A stretch of DNA of 42,677 nucleotides from Candidatus Peregrinibacteria bacterium Greene0416_19. Its GTDB lineage: Bacteria; Patescibacteriota; Gracilibacteria; Peribacterales; Peribacteraceae. The notes under the pieces are model-generated. The model did no database searches, had not been told where the DNA came from, and saw only the letters and a list, made by a program, of their open reading frames with translations. The first letter of the stretch is position 1. Every line of letters starts with the position of its first letter. The DNA lies in the NCBI GenBank assembly GCA_007375735.1, contig VMEW01000013.1, positions 1-42,677 of the forward strand, read 5' to 3'. Position numbers and translations under genes: made by a program. Of this stretch, positions 26,602 to 35,289 are shown piece by piece.

Positions 26602-28407
26602 TTATGGATGTTCGATGTAGCCGATGCTTTTTAATCTGGTTCGCATTTGCTTCTGGGCATGTACCCATCTCACAAATGCGTTCATGTCTCCTACGGATTT
26701 GACGCAATCCCGCAATTCACTTCCGTAGATCGCGTGCTTCTTGATGCCTTTCGGCGGCACATTTCTCCGGCCGCGAGGGCCGATGGCCATTGCATGAGAG
26801 CCTCCATGTTCCGGTGGCACGATTCTGATTTTCGCTGCTCGGAGCGCTCGAATTGCGAGGCCGATTGCATATAGATGTCGCTGCTCGAAATACGCATCGA
26901 CAACTTGATCATCGGAAACGACACCTGGCTCCTCGGTCGCCTCCTCTTCCGTGGGGAGGGGCGTCAAGGGAAACATCGTCCATGCCCCTCCTTCCAGAGA
27001 AATTGACGAAGCGAGGGCACATGCTTCGGTATGCTGGCATGGCCCTTTGCTCAGAATAGCGGAGACTTCCCCCGCGACGTCCGATCGGCACAAAACCGCA
27101 TCTATCCCTTTCAAGCGAACGATGAAACAAGGACTAATGCGCAACAGCGAACTGAAGAGGTCCGCGTTTCGCTCCCATTCCTGCAGGAGAAGGGCGTTGA
27201 ATTCGTGGTCCAGCAGCCTCAAGACCTGTGCGCCTTTCTGGTAATCGGGATCTGATGGCGCTGGTGCCGCGCTCTCGCTTTTCGAGAAAAAAACTTTACC
27301 CATGTCATCTATTCTGCACATCCACACATTTTGCAGTGCTCCGAGCTCCTCATCTTTTTTGCGCACCTCAACTTCTATTTGCTCAGTAAAGCTTACTCCC
27401 GATTCTGCCGGCACAGGAATCCCAATGCGGGTTTGTCGAGTGACGCCATCGGCCACGTAGTACACCGGTACCCCCGGAGCACATCCACGCACGAGAATCA
27501 CTTGCCCCCAAGGGAGGCAACGTTCCGATGCTCCCAGGGTCTCTTCCTCTTGCCCTCCAGCGAGGAGATCACTGTTCGCATCAGCAAAGAGGGGAAGCAG
27601 CAAGGATTTCGCTGTCGCATCGATGATATCGGAAACCACCTCAGCGTCCCTGCATTGGCGTACCAAATTTCTCCTAAATGTCTCATCATAAGCAGGCAGC
27701 CCTTCGAGGCGGAACTGATGACCGGCAAATGTCTGCGTCACCTGCTCCAACGCTTGCCGCTCCTCCCCTGCGTCTTGCCCGAATAATCGGTACAATTGCA
27801 CGGCAATCCCGCAGCGAGCTTTGCTGATGCAGGAGGCGAGCAGGGTATACTGCGTCGTCTCGTTATCGTTGACAATGCGGTAGGGATCAGCGGCTGGAGA
27901 CAAGAGATTGTGCAGCGACAGCAAGGCTCCGAGAAAAGCCGAAGCGCGATGCATTGGCTGGGAATGATGCGTGCCAGGCGTGTCTCGGAAGAGTTGGTAG
28001 ATGCGACCCGCAATTCCTCCCACCCACGCGTCGAGCTCTGGATTCGCTTCGTAGAAGAATCGCATGGAATCGCGAGCGGTTGCTTCATCCAAGAGCGCGT
28101 TAATTGCTTCCCGTTGCTCAGACGATAACCCGATTGATGCCGGAGCAGTTTCTTGCAGGTCAAATGCTTGCTTGCAATTGGTCAATAGCGAAGCCAACGG
28201 CCCGTAGTCGATGTCTCTGCAGCTGAAGCGGGTTAAGGAGCGGTAGTAGTCGATCGGCCCATCTGCTTGAGTCGGCTGATACTTCGCCTGGTTAAAGAGA
28301 CGAGCCACTTTCTTGGGATTCCTATAACTGTTTTGGAGTACGGACGAGACGACCGTATGCATCAGGGCCGCATTGACCTGCTCCTGTTCAAAAGTGAGTG
28401 GTGGCAC
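26602..28407 (-). CDS. Hypothetical 601-aa protein with HicA-like C-terminus
   Basis: Not recognised as a whole. It appears soluble and mixed alpha/beta, with no signal peptide. The N-terminal third is helical (FEQEQVNAALMHTVVSSVLQ), the middle contains strand-rich segments (WGQVILVRGCAPGVPVYYVA), and there is an acidic stretch PTEEEATEEPG near residue 505. The last 90 residues (AIRALRAAKIRIVPPEHGGS followed by HAMAIGPRGRRNVP) recall the HicA dsRBD-like toxin fold, whose catalytic His follows Gly-Ser; this is weak similarity by eye. The GTG start at 28407 is the only one consistent with the TATAAT promoter upstream. It stands alone between the ATPase and the giant adhesin. Confidence 0.7.
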   Translation of the reverse strand: MPPLTFEQEQVNAALMHTVVSSVLQNSYRNPKKVARLFNQAKYQPTQADGPIDYYRSLTRFSCRDIDYGPLASLLTNCKQAFDLQETAPASIGLSSEQREAINALLDEATARDSMRFFYEANPELDAWVGGIAGRIYQLFRDTPGTHHSQPMHRASAFLGALLSLHNLLSPAADPYRIVNDNETTQYTLLASCISKARCGIAVQLYRLFGQDAGEERQALEQVTQTFAGHQFRLEGLPAYDETFRRNLVRQCRDAEVVSDIIDATAKSLLLPLFADANSDLLAGGQEEETLGASERCLPWGQVILVRGCAPGVPVYYVADGVTRQTRIGIPVPAESGVSFTEQIEVEVRKKDEELGALQNVWMCRIDDMGKVFFSKSESAAPAPSDPDYQKGAQVLRLLDHEFNALLLQEWERNADLFSSLLRISPCFIVRLKGIDAVLCRSDVAGEVSAILSKGPCQHTEACALASSISLEGGAWTMFPLTPLPTEEEATEEPGVVSDDQVVDAYFEQRHLYAIGLAIRALRAAKIRIVPPEHGGSHAMAIGPRGRRNVPPKGIKKHAIYGSELRDCVKSVGDMNAFVRWVHAQKQMRTRLKSIGYIEHP

Positions 28408-28427
28408 TGGGCGATGGGAGGGAATAT

Positions 28428-28455
28428 ATTATACAATATTAATTATATTACGGAA
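28428..28455 (-). promoter_or_regulatory. Promoter of the 601-aa gene
   Basis: TTCCGT (28450-28455), 16 bp spacer, TATAAT (28428-28433) on the minus strand; predicted leader about 14 bases, no Shine-Dalgarno sequence. Confidence 0.55.
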
Positions 28456-28508
28456 GTCAATCGAGGAGACGAGTGTAGAAAAGCTAGTTTGGAGGGTTCC
28501 TGGCGTTT

Positions 28509-28526
28509 GCGGGCAGGGATGCCCGC
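28509..28526. repeat. Small inverted repeat
   Basis: GCGGGC (28509-28514) and GCCCGC (28521-28526) flank AGGGAT. It has no T-tract; it may be part of the intergenic 3' end structure. Confidence 0.45.
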
Positions 28527-28570
28527 TCTCCGAGGGATGAATTTTTTCGAATTTTGATGTGAAAGACATA

Positions 28571-28600
28571 AGAAAACGGGGCCTTGCGGCCCCGTTTTCT
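28571..28600. terminator. Strong, likely bidirectional terminator
   Basis: A perfect 13-bp stem AGAAAACGGGGCC/GGCCCCGTTTTCT around TTGC, with A- and T-rich ends on both strands. It lies 18 bp after the stop of the giant adhesin gene (28619) and should end that transcript. Confidence 0.85.
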
Positions 28601-28618
28601 CTTTGATGGGAGGCAACT

Positions 28619-31600
28619 TCAGATGAAGAATCTGCGCCGCACGATCTGCCCGGCAGCCACACCGCCCGCGCTCAGCAGGGTGATGAGGATGGCTCCCATG
28701 CCACCAGAGGCAAGGGGTGACGAGCCGACAGAGCGAAGGAAGCTGCGGTTGCTGTCTATGGGACTGGTGTAGCCCCCGGCCCCCGTCTGGGGCAGCTGCT
28801 GGACGATGCGGACTTCGTAGCTGCTGCTGGAGCCCGGGAAGTTATCCCCGCGGACCGAGACGGAGTTGCGGACCGTGTCCCCGTGGCGGAGGGAACCGGC
28901 GAGCTGGGCGCGGTAGCTGAGCGTACGGGTCTGGCCGGCGTCGAGGGTGCCGATCTGCCAGGTGACGCGCCCGTAGTTGACGGAAGCACCGTCGCCTTCC
29001 TGTACTGTCAGGCGGCTGCCGTCGTAGGTGTCTTCCACCATGATGTTGCGAGCCGGGACCGTGCCGGTGTTCCGGATGGTCACGGAGTAGAAGAGCTGAT
29101 CGCCAGGCTGGGCTTCGCTGCGGTCGGCCTGCTTGCTTGCCGTCACATGGGCGTCTCGGTCTCGCCGATCGTCGATGACGACGACGTCGCCTATCACGCG
29201 GGTGAGCTCGGTGTCCTCGCTGTCCTGCGTGCGTGCTCGGAAACGCAGCGTGTCGCGGTCGCGTGCACGCGGGTCCACGCGGACATTCAGGCGCAGGATA
29301 TTGCCCTGACAGGATTCGATACGGATGTCCCTCCACAACACCTCGTCACTGCGACGGAGGTCACCGCCATCGGACGCGGAGAGGAAGCGGATCTGCGGGT
29401 CCAGCGAACCTCGCACATCCACAGTGCGGGCCTGACAATCGCGCGATCGGAGCTCAATGGTGTAGGTCAATTCGTCGCCTGCTCGGACGGGGTCCGGGAA
29501 ATCCGTGATGGAGAGCTCCAGGTTCTCGTTCGCGCCCCCGGAGCGGATGCGGGTGGAGTCCGAAGCAGACTGGCCGGTGCTTACTTGAACAGAGTTGACG
29601 ATGAGCGTGTTCTCCGGAGCATTGCTTGCCACGCGGGCCTGGACGGTGAGCGTGCGCTCCTGCCCGGCTGCGATGCTGACAGAACTCCACGTGACGAGGC
29701 TGCTGCCGTTGATCGTCCCGCCATCACTTGCGGTCAGGAACTGGAGGTATGTCGGCAGGTAGTCGGTCACGGACACCGTGCCTTGCACCGTACCCGTGTT
29801 CACGATGCGGATCCGATAGGTGAGCGCCTCGTTGGGCGATGTGAATTCACGGTCGTCAGTCTTGCTGACCGTGAAGCTCGTCTGGCCAGCCGTCTGGCGG
29901 TTCTTGAAGGTGATGCCCGCACAGGTGCCCGCCGCGACGTTCACGACGCCGTTGACGGGTGTGGCGGAGAGCATCTCCCATCCAGTGGGGAGGGTCTCGG
30001 TGACGGTGTGACTGCCCAGTGTGACGTTGCTGAAGGTGGCGTTGCCGTTCGTATCGTTGGTCACGGTCTGCGTGCCGCCATCCAGGCGGAAGGTGAAGGG
30101 GACGACGGAGGTGATGCGGTTGTTGTTCGCGTCGTACGTCTCCTTGTAGATGCTGATGCAGCCGTTCTGGCCGCTCACGACGGTGGTGCTGTCGGAGGCG
30201 GACGGGCCATTCTGGATCTGGGCCGTGTTCGTGATGATGGTGCCGTTGACCGTGCCGGCATTCACGCGTACCTGCAGGGTGAGCGTCTTTGCGGAGAGCG
30301 CTGGGACGGACACGTTGCTCCACGTCACAGCCTGTCCGTTTGCCGAGCCGCTATCCGACGAGGACAGGTACTGGAGGGAGGAGGGAAGCGTATCGTTGAC
30401 TGTGACGGTTGCCACGGACGCCGTCGTGTTCGTGAGCACGATCTGGTACGTGAGGGTTTCGTTCGGCTGGATGGAGGAGACGTTGTCAGTCTTACCAATC
30501 GTGACGTGGTTTGTGAGAACCTGGCGATTCTTGAATCTGACCTGGGCACAGGCACTGCCGGCTGCGACTTGTACGACGCCTCCCGTTGGCTCCGTCGAAA
30601 ACAGCGTCCAGCTCGGGGGAACCGTTTCGGTGACCGTGTGCTGACCGACGGGAACATTGGTAAACGCGGCATTGCCTGCCGAGTCATTCTGAGCAGTCTG
30701 CCCGTTCTCCAGTCTGAAGGTGAATTGCGGCGTCACTGCCAGACGGTTATTCAGCGGGTCATATGCCTCTTTCGAGACGGCGATACAACCGGTCTGCGTC
30801 GGAGCCGAAACTGTGTTCGTGTCCGTCGCCAAGGGGCCGCCCTGGACACGGGCCGCGTTGCTCACGGTGGCGCCGTTGCCGGCCAGCGCCGACACGCGCG
30901 CCCGGATGGTCAAGTCCCTGGCCGTGCCTGCCGGGATCGAGAGGCCTGTCCAGGTGGCAATCTGACCGCTTCTGACACCATTGTCGGAGGCGGAGTCGAA
31001 TGCGAGGAGGCTCCCCAGGAGATCGACCACCGTCACGTTCAGAGCGGGGACCGCCGAGGTGTTCTGCACGCGGATGGTGTAGGTGAGGAGGTCGCCGGGC
31101 TGCACGACGGTGCGGCCGTCGTCCTTGGTGATGGTGAAGGTGGGGGTCTGCGGACAGTCGATGCGGACCGGGAGCGCGGTGACGCTGTTGTTGCCGGAAA
31201 CCGGGTCCGTGGTCGATGAGCTCACAGTGGCCGTGTTGGTGACGTTCGCTGGCTGGCAGTTGTCCGCTGCGGGCACGTTGAAGGCGACGGTGAAGGTCCT
31301 GGATTCCCCCGATGCGAGCGGGAAGTTGTTGCACAAGATGGACGTCTGGTTGCTGTTCAGCACACAACCAGGGCTCTGGGCGGCGTTGAACGTGAGCCCG
31401 GAAGGGATGATATCAGCGATGACGACGTTCTGGGCCGTGGCGGACCCGGCATTCGTGGCCGTGACCGTGTACCGCAGGGTGTCCTGCCCCCGGATGACGG
31501 AGACGGGGCCTTCTTTGCGGATGGAGAGGTCGGCATGAACCGGAGGAACATTCACGCCGTCGTTGTCCGTCGCCGATGGTCCACCCTGGACGCGCGCGGT

Positions 31601-34600
31601 GTTCGTGACGGTGGCGCCGTTGCCTGCGCCCGCGGCCACGCGGGCGCGGAGTGTCAGGTCGCGGGTGGTGCCTGCCGGGATCGAGAGATTCGACCAGGTG
31701 ACTGTCTGGCCGCTCCGGGATCCGAAGTCCGACGCGGAGTCGAATTCGAGGAGATTCCCCAGGAGATCGACCACCGTCACGTTCGGAGCGGGGACCGCCG
31801 AGGTGTTCTGCACGCGGATGGTGTAGGTGAGGAGGTCGCCGGGCTGCACGACGGAGCGGCCGTCGTCCTTGGTGATGGTGAAGGCGGCCGACGGGCACTC
31901 CACCGTCACGGACACCGTGTTGCTCTGGTTGTTGCCCGGTTCGGGATCGGTGGCGGACGTGGAGACGGAGGCACGGTTGTCGATCCGGGAGCCGCAGAGG
32001 CCGTTCTCCGGGATGGAGACCTCGGGGACGCGGAAGGCGATGTCGAGACGCTCGGAGCCGTTGCTCGGGATGGTCATGCTGTCGCAGATGATCTTGTCCG
32101 CATGCTGGTCGCAGCGGGAGTCCGACTGCGAACGGAGGAAGGAGAGGCCGGAGGGGATGGAGTCAGCGACGGAGACATTCGTGGCTGTGTCCGGCCCCGC
32201 ATTCATGGCCGTGAGGCGGTAGACGATGACGGAGCCCGGGGTGACCGGTCCGGTGCCGAGCCTGGACTTGACGAGGGAGAGATTGGCTCTGGGGAGGGGG
32301 ATGTTCACGGTCGTCGTGTCTTGAGCCGACGGTCCGCCGTCCATCGTGGCGATGTTCGTGATCACGCTGCCGTGCGAGACAGTGCTCAGGACACGGGAAC
32401 GCAGGAGGAGAGTGATCGTCTCGTTCGGGTTGACCGTCAGGTTGTTCCAGACAATCAAGCGGCCGTTCACGATTGCTCCCTGCGGAGTTTCGATGAAGTG
32501 TTCATCGAGTTGCGGCGGCAGCGTGTCGCGGACTGTGACATTGGTTGCCCGCCTGGACGACGTGTTGCGGATGGCAATCGAATACTGGATCTCATCACCG
32601 GGTGACGCACTCAATTTATTGTCCGTCTTCGACATCTCAAAGGTCACGGACGGGCACTCCACCGTCACGGACACCGTGTTGCTCTGGTTGTTGCCCGGTT
32701 CGGGATCGGTGACGGAGGTGGAGACGGACGCCCGGTTGTCGATCCTAGAGCCGCAGATGGGGTTCTCCGGGATGGAGACATCGGGGACGCGGAAGGCGAT
32801 ATCGAGACGCTCGGAATCGTTGCTCGGGATGGTCATGCTGTCGCAGATGATGCTGCCGCCATGCTGGTCGCAACGGGAGTCCGACTGCGAACGGAGGAAG
32901 GTGAGACCCGAGGGGATGGGGTCAGCGACGGAGACGTTCGTGGCTGTGTCTGGCCCTGCATTCATGGCCGTGAGGCGGTACACGATGACGGAGCCCGGGG
33001 TGACCGGTCCGGTGCCGAGCCTGGACTTGACGAGGGAGAGATTGGCTCTGGGGAGGGGTGCGTTGACGGTCACCGTTGCCTGGCAGCGCCCGCCGAATCG
33101 AGCGACGTTCTCTTTACCGATTTCGTAGGAGAACGCGTAGGTGCCGGCCTGGCTGGGTGCCCTGGCAACGAAGGTGACAGGTACCGGTTGACCCGGTGCG
33201 ACATCGGAGGAGAGAGGAATGCGGTGACTGCCCCAGGTGTTGTTGTCGGGAGGATCGAACGACATGAGATGATAGGTTCCGGTGACGCCGGGCGTACCGG
33301 CTTTGAATGTCGTTTGCCCGGTGTTCCGCACGGTCATTCTCACATCGAAGGTCTGCCCGGCTGTGACGGAGGAGGGGATAGAATTGATGACGCACTCGCC
33401 GGCGTCCTGGGGCGCAGTGACTGTCACCGCGCTGCTGCAGATCCCGCCGAAGCTGCCGACCCCGCCTTCCACCATCTGAAACTTGAACGGGTGGTTCCCG
33501 GTCTGTGCAGGGGCCGTGAAGCGGACGTTCACGTCAACGACGTCATTCGGGAAGATGTCTCTGGCTAACGGGATGCGAAAAACGCCAAAGTGCGAGCCGC
33601 CCGCATTCGCGAGATAGTAGATGCCCGTTGGCGGCGGTTCGGTAGACACGTCTCCCGACCGCCAGGTTTTGGTACCGGTGTTGCCAACACGCAGGACCGC
33701 ATCGAAGGGCTGTCCGGCGATCACCTGCTGCGGAAGGGTCTTGATGATGCACTGAGCTGCATTCGTTGGAACAGGCTGCACGACACTCACCGCTACGTCC
33801 GGGCAACGGGCGAATCGCGCTACAGTCTCACGGCCAATTTCCACTTTGAGTAGGTAGGTGCCAGGCTGTTGCGGAGCCGTACCGGGGAATGTGAGGGTAT
33901 TCGACCCTCCGGGCACCACGCTGTAGGAGAGCGGCGTACTGCGGGACGTGCCGAACGTCATGTCCTCGATCGGATCGCGCGTCATGAGGACCACGGCGTT
34001 CTTGGTACCGGCCGGGAGGGCGTCCCACGTACTGGTGCCATCGTTTTTCACGTTGTACACAACGTTGAATCGCTGACCTACGGTCACGGTCACCGGTGAG
34101 GACGAGTACAGGCTGCAAGCGCCAGCGTCGACTGGCTTCTGGCAGAGGGGCTTGCTGCCCGTGTTCTCGAAGCCTGCGATGATGTCGCCGAAGAGCGGCG
34201 TGGAAGTGCCGTTCGTGTAGAAAATATCTGTCTGGGTGGCGCAGTCGGTAAAGGGCACTCCGAATTGCCCGAGCGCGCCGCGGGCGATCCCGTTCACGAC
34301 ACCCGATCTATAGATGTTCTCCTGTTGCAGGAAACGGGGATCGTTTCTCGGATAGAAAACCTTGAATTGCCACGCCCCCAATGGACCCCTCACCTCACAG
34401 TGCTCGGCGAAGATATTGATCAGTCCGGTGTCCGGAAAATACTCCCTCCAAATGAGTTTTTTGGAAAGGGCGTAGTTAAACTGTTGCTGGTTGTACACGA
34501 CGCAGGAGCCGGAAAGAGCTTCCACATCGTCATTCGCCCTTGAGTACGATGGCACGGTCCCCCCGACTGCGACGGAGGTAATGACGGTCATGAGAGCTGC

Positions 34601-34639
34601 GGCCCCGGCCGGCAGTCTCTTCACATACGCGGACGCCAT
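28619..34639 (-). CDS. Giant secreted DUF11/SpaA-like adhesin with LPQTG tail
   Basis: A 2006-aa exported protein. After a signal peptide (ALMTVITSVAVGGTV) and about 140 unique residues come three NBR1-like Ig domains (about 175-520; for example TVGQRFNVVYNVKNDGTSTW). There follow about nine DUF11 repeats (PGDLLTYTIRVQNTS type) interleaved with two SpaA/Cna-B-like domains (GCIAVSKEAYDPLNNR and GCISIYKETYDANNNR, each ending in HTVTET). The C-terminus is QQLPQTGAGGY, about 20 residues, a Gly/Ala-rich hydrophobic helix and RRRFFI. SpaA-type domains often form isopeptide bonds. It is probably a wall-anchored stalk or adhesin for host or cell contact. The ATG at 34639 gives the only sensible signal peptide. 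Confidence 0.88.
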   Translation of the reverse strand: MASAYVKRLPAGAAALMTVITSVAVGGTVPSYSRANDDVEALSGSCVVYNQQQFNYALSKKLIWREYFPDTGLINIFAEHCEVRGPLGAWQFKVFYPRNDPRFLQQENIYRSGVVNGIARGALGQFGVPFTDCATQTDIFYTNGTSTPLFGDIIAGFENTGSKPLCQKPVDAGACSLYSSSPVTVTVGQRFNVVYNVKNDGTSTWDALPAGTKNAVVLMTRDPIEDMTFGTSRSTPLSYSVVPGGSNTLTFPGTAPQQPGTYLLKVEIGRETVARFARCPDVAVSVVQPVPTNAAQCIIKTLPQQVIAGQPFDAVLRVGNTGTKTWRSGDVSTEPPPTGIYYLANAGGSHFGVFRIPLARDIFPNDVVDVNVRFTAPAQTGNHPFKFQMVEGGVGSFGGICSSAVTVTAPQDAGECVINSIPSSVTAGQTFDVRMTVRNTGQTTFKAGTPGVTGTYHLMSFDPPDNNTWGSHRIPLSSDVAPGQPVPVTFVARAPSQAGTYAFSYEIGKENVARFGGRCQATVTVNAPLPRANLSLVKSRLGTGPVTPGSVIVYRLTAMNAGPDTATNVSVADPIPSGLTFLRSQSDSRCDQHGGSIICDSMTIPSNDSERLDIAFRVPDVSIPENPICGSRIDNRASVSTSVTDPEPGNNQSNTVSVTVECPSVTFEMSKTDNKLSASPGDEIQYSIAIRNTSSRRATNVTVRDTLPPQLDEHFIETPQGAIVNGRLIVWNNLTVNPNETITLLLRSRVLSTVSHGSVITNIATMDGGPSAQDTTTVNIPLPRANLSLVKSRLGTGPVTPGSVIVYRLTAMNAGPDTATNVSVADSIPSGLSFLRSQSDSRCDQHADKIICDSMTIPSNGSERLDIAFRVPEVSIPENGLCGSRIDNRASVSTSATDPEPGNNQSNTVSVTVECPSAAFTITKDDGRSVVQPGDLLTYTIRVQNTSAVPAPNVTVVDLLGNLLEFDSASDFGSRSGQTVTWSNLSIPAGTTRDLTLRARVAAGAGNGATVTNTARVQGGPSATDNDGVNVPPVHADLSIRKEGPVSVIRGQDTLRYTVTATNAGSATAQNVVIADIIPSGLTFNAAQSPGCVLNSNQTSILCNNFPLASGESRTFTVAFNVPAADNCQPANVTNTATVSSSTTDPVSGNNSVTALPVRIDCPQTPTFTITKDDGRTVVQPGDLLTYTIRVQNTSAVPALNVTVVDLLGSLLAFDSASDNGVRSGQIATWTGLSIPAGTARDLTIRARVSALAGNGATVSNAARVQGGPLATDTNTVSAPTQTGCIAVSKEAYDPLNNRLAVTPQFTFRLENGQTAQNDSAGNAAFTNVPVGQHTVTETVPPSWTLFSTEPTGGVVQVAAGSACAQVRFKNRQVLTNHVTIGKTDNVSSIQPNETLTYQIVLTNTTASVATVTVNDTLPSSLQYLSSSDSGSANGQAVTWSNVSVPALSAKTLTLQVRVNAGTVNGTIITNTAQIQNGPSASDSTTVVSGQNGCISIYKETYDANNNRITSVVPFTFRLDGGTQTVTNDTNGNATFSNVTLGSHTVTETLPTGWEMLSATPVNGVVNVAAGTCAGITFKNRQTAGQTSFTVSKTDDREFTSPNEALTYRIRIVNTGTVQGTVSVTDYLPTYLQFLTASDGGTINGSSLVTWSSVSIAAGQERTLTVQARVASNAPENTLIVNSVQVSTGQSASDSTRIRSGGANENLELSITDFPDPVRAGDELTYTIELRSRDCQARTVDVRGSLDPQIRFLSASDGGDLRRSDEVLWRDIRIESCQGNILRLNVRVDPRARDRDTLRFRARTQDSEDTELTRVIGDVVVIDDRRDRDAHVTASKQADRSEAQPGDQLFYSVTIRNTGTVPARNIMVEDTYDGSRLTVQEGDGASVNYGRVTWQIGTLDAGQTRTLSYRAQLAGSLRHGDTVRNSVSVRGDNFPGSSSSYEVRIVQQLPQTGAGGYTSPIDSNRSFLRSVGSSPLASGGMGAILITLLSAGGVAAGQIVRRRFFI
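31010..31880 (-). repeat. Direct repeat pair inside the adhesin gene (set 1)
   Basis: Segments at about 31010-31145 and 31754-31880 are nearly identical (offset 744 bp, 248 codons). They encode the PGDLLTYTIRVQNTSAVPA DUF11 units. Confidence 0.8.
31889..33060 (-). repeat. Direct repeat pair inside the adhesin gene (set 2)
   Basis: About 410 bp at 31889-32307 recur at 32648-33060 with few changes (offset 759 bp, 253 codons). They encode the ANLSLVKSRLGTGPVTPGS DUF11 units. Recombination between copies would delete or duplicate domains in frame. Confidence 0.85.
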
Positions 34640-34690
34640 ACGATGAGCTGGAAAAGGAGTATGAAGTTGCGCAGATGCAAAAGGATTGTA

Positions 34691-34719
34691 TTTAATGCTA
34701 GTTAAATAGCATTGTCAAA
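34691..34719 (-). promoter_or_regulatory. Adhesin promoter with a dyad in the spacer
   Basis: On the minus strand TTGACA (34714-34719), 17 bp, TTAAAT (34691-34696). The spacer is a near-perfect operator-like dyad, AATGCTA-6-TAGCATT (34695-34714), so a dimeric regulator would cover the promoter core. The leader would be about 45 bases. Confidence 0.6.
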
Positions 34720-34930
34720 CAGTAATTGTGAAATTCATTCAATTCATTGCAACATTTCGATATTTGCTTTACTGAAGCCAATTATTAACTTCATTTTGTA
34801 GAATTAGTATGGATTTGATGGCGAAACCGACTCCTACCCCCAGGGCGGCCACAAGAGACAGAAACAATGAGGGGAGGCGTGGGTCCAGACACACCGCCTC
34901 TCCGGACGAATGCCGTTTTGGCTTCCTCCC

Positions 34931-34959
34931 TTGCTCCGCCGCCCTCAGGCCCATACACT
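34931..34959 (+). promoter_or_regulatory. rplU promoter
   Basis: TTGCTC (34931-34936), 17 bp spacer, TACACT (34954-34959); the start would be near 34966, nine bases before the ATG. There is no Shine-Dalgarno sequence. Confidence 0.6.
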
Positions 34960-34974
34960 CTGCTGTAGCCTCCT

Positions 34975-35289
34975 ATGTTTGCAGTTGTCGCCATCGCCGG
35001 TACTCAAGAACTGGTCACAGAGGGCCAGAAGCTCAAGGTTCCATTACACGATGCCAAAAGTGGCGATACCATCCGACTGGAAAACGTTCTTCTCGTGGCA
35101 GACGGTACGTCCATCTCCGTCGGTTCGCCGCTCGTCGCGGGCGCGTCGGTGGAAGCGAAGGTGCTGGGACACGGACAGGGCGACAAGATCCGCGTGGTGA
35201 AGGCGCACCGCCGCAAGCGGTACCGCCGGGTGAAAGGACACCGGCAGCAGTACACGGAGATCGAGGTGACAAGCGTCAGTGCGGCATGA
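34975..35289 (+). CDS. rplU: Large ribosomal subunit protein bL21
   Basis: A 104-aa bL21, a 23S rRNA-binding protein of the 50S subunit. It shows FAVVAIAGTQELVTEGQKLK, the beta-barrel segment GDTIRLENVLLVADG, AKVLGHGQGDKIRVVKAHRR and the basic signature KRYRRVKGHRQQYTEIEV. The length is normal. The usual partner rpmA (bL27) does not follow; instead its last 14 bases overlap the convergent tgt gene. Confidence 0.95.
   Translation: MFAVVAIAGTQELVTEGQKLKVPLHDAKSGDTIRLENVLLVADGTSISVGSPLVAGASVEAKVLGHGQGDKIRVVKAHRRKRYRRVKGHRQQYTEIEVTSVSAA

Larger units (their letters stand above)
34640..34974. other. Divergent intergenic region between adhesin and rplU
   Basis: No gene is supported here. It contains the adhesin promoter with its dyad (34691-34719) and the rplU promoter (34931-34959). 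Its left half is strongly A/T-rich. A TAGAAT (34799-34804) precedes an ATG at 34809 by four bases, but that frame runs out of phase into rplU and looks spurious. Confidence 0.6.

Noticed and set aside
28883..31219. 778-codon open frame on the + strand
   Set aside because: It lies wholly antisense to the giant adhesin gene, has biased Arg/Gly/Val composition and no domain; it is a shadow of GC-rich codon use.
34769..34954. Minus-strand 61-codon frame with a membrane-like segment
   Set aside because: It has no promoter or RBS, starts inside the rplU promoter region and lies in the leader of divergent genes; the hydrophobic run is probably chance.
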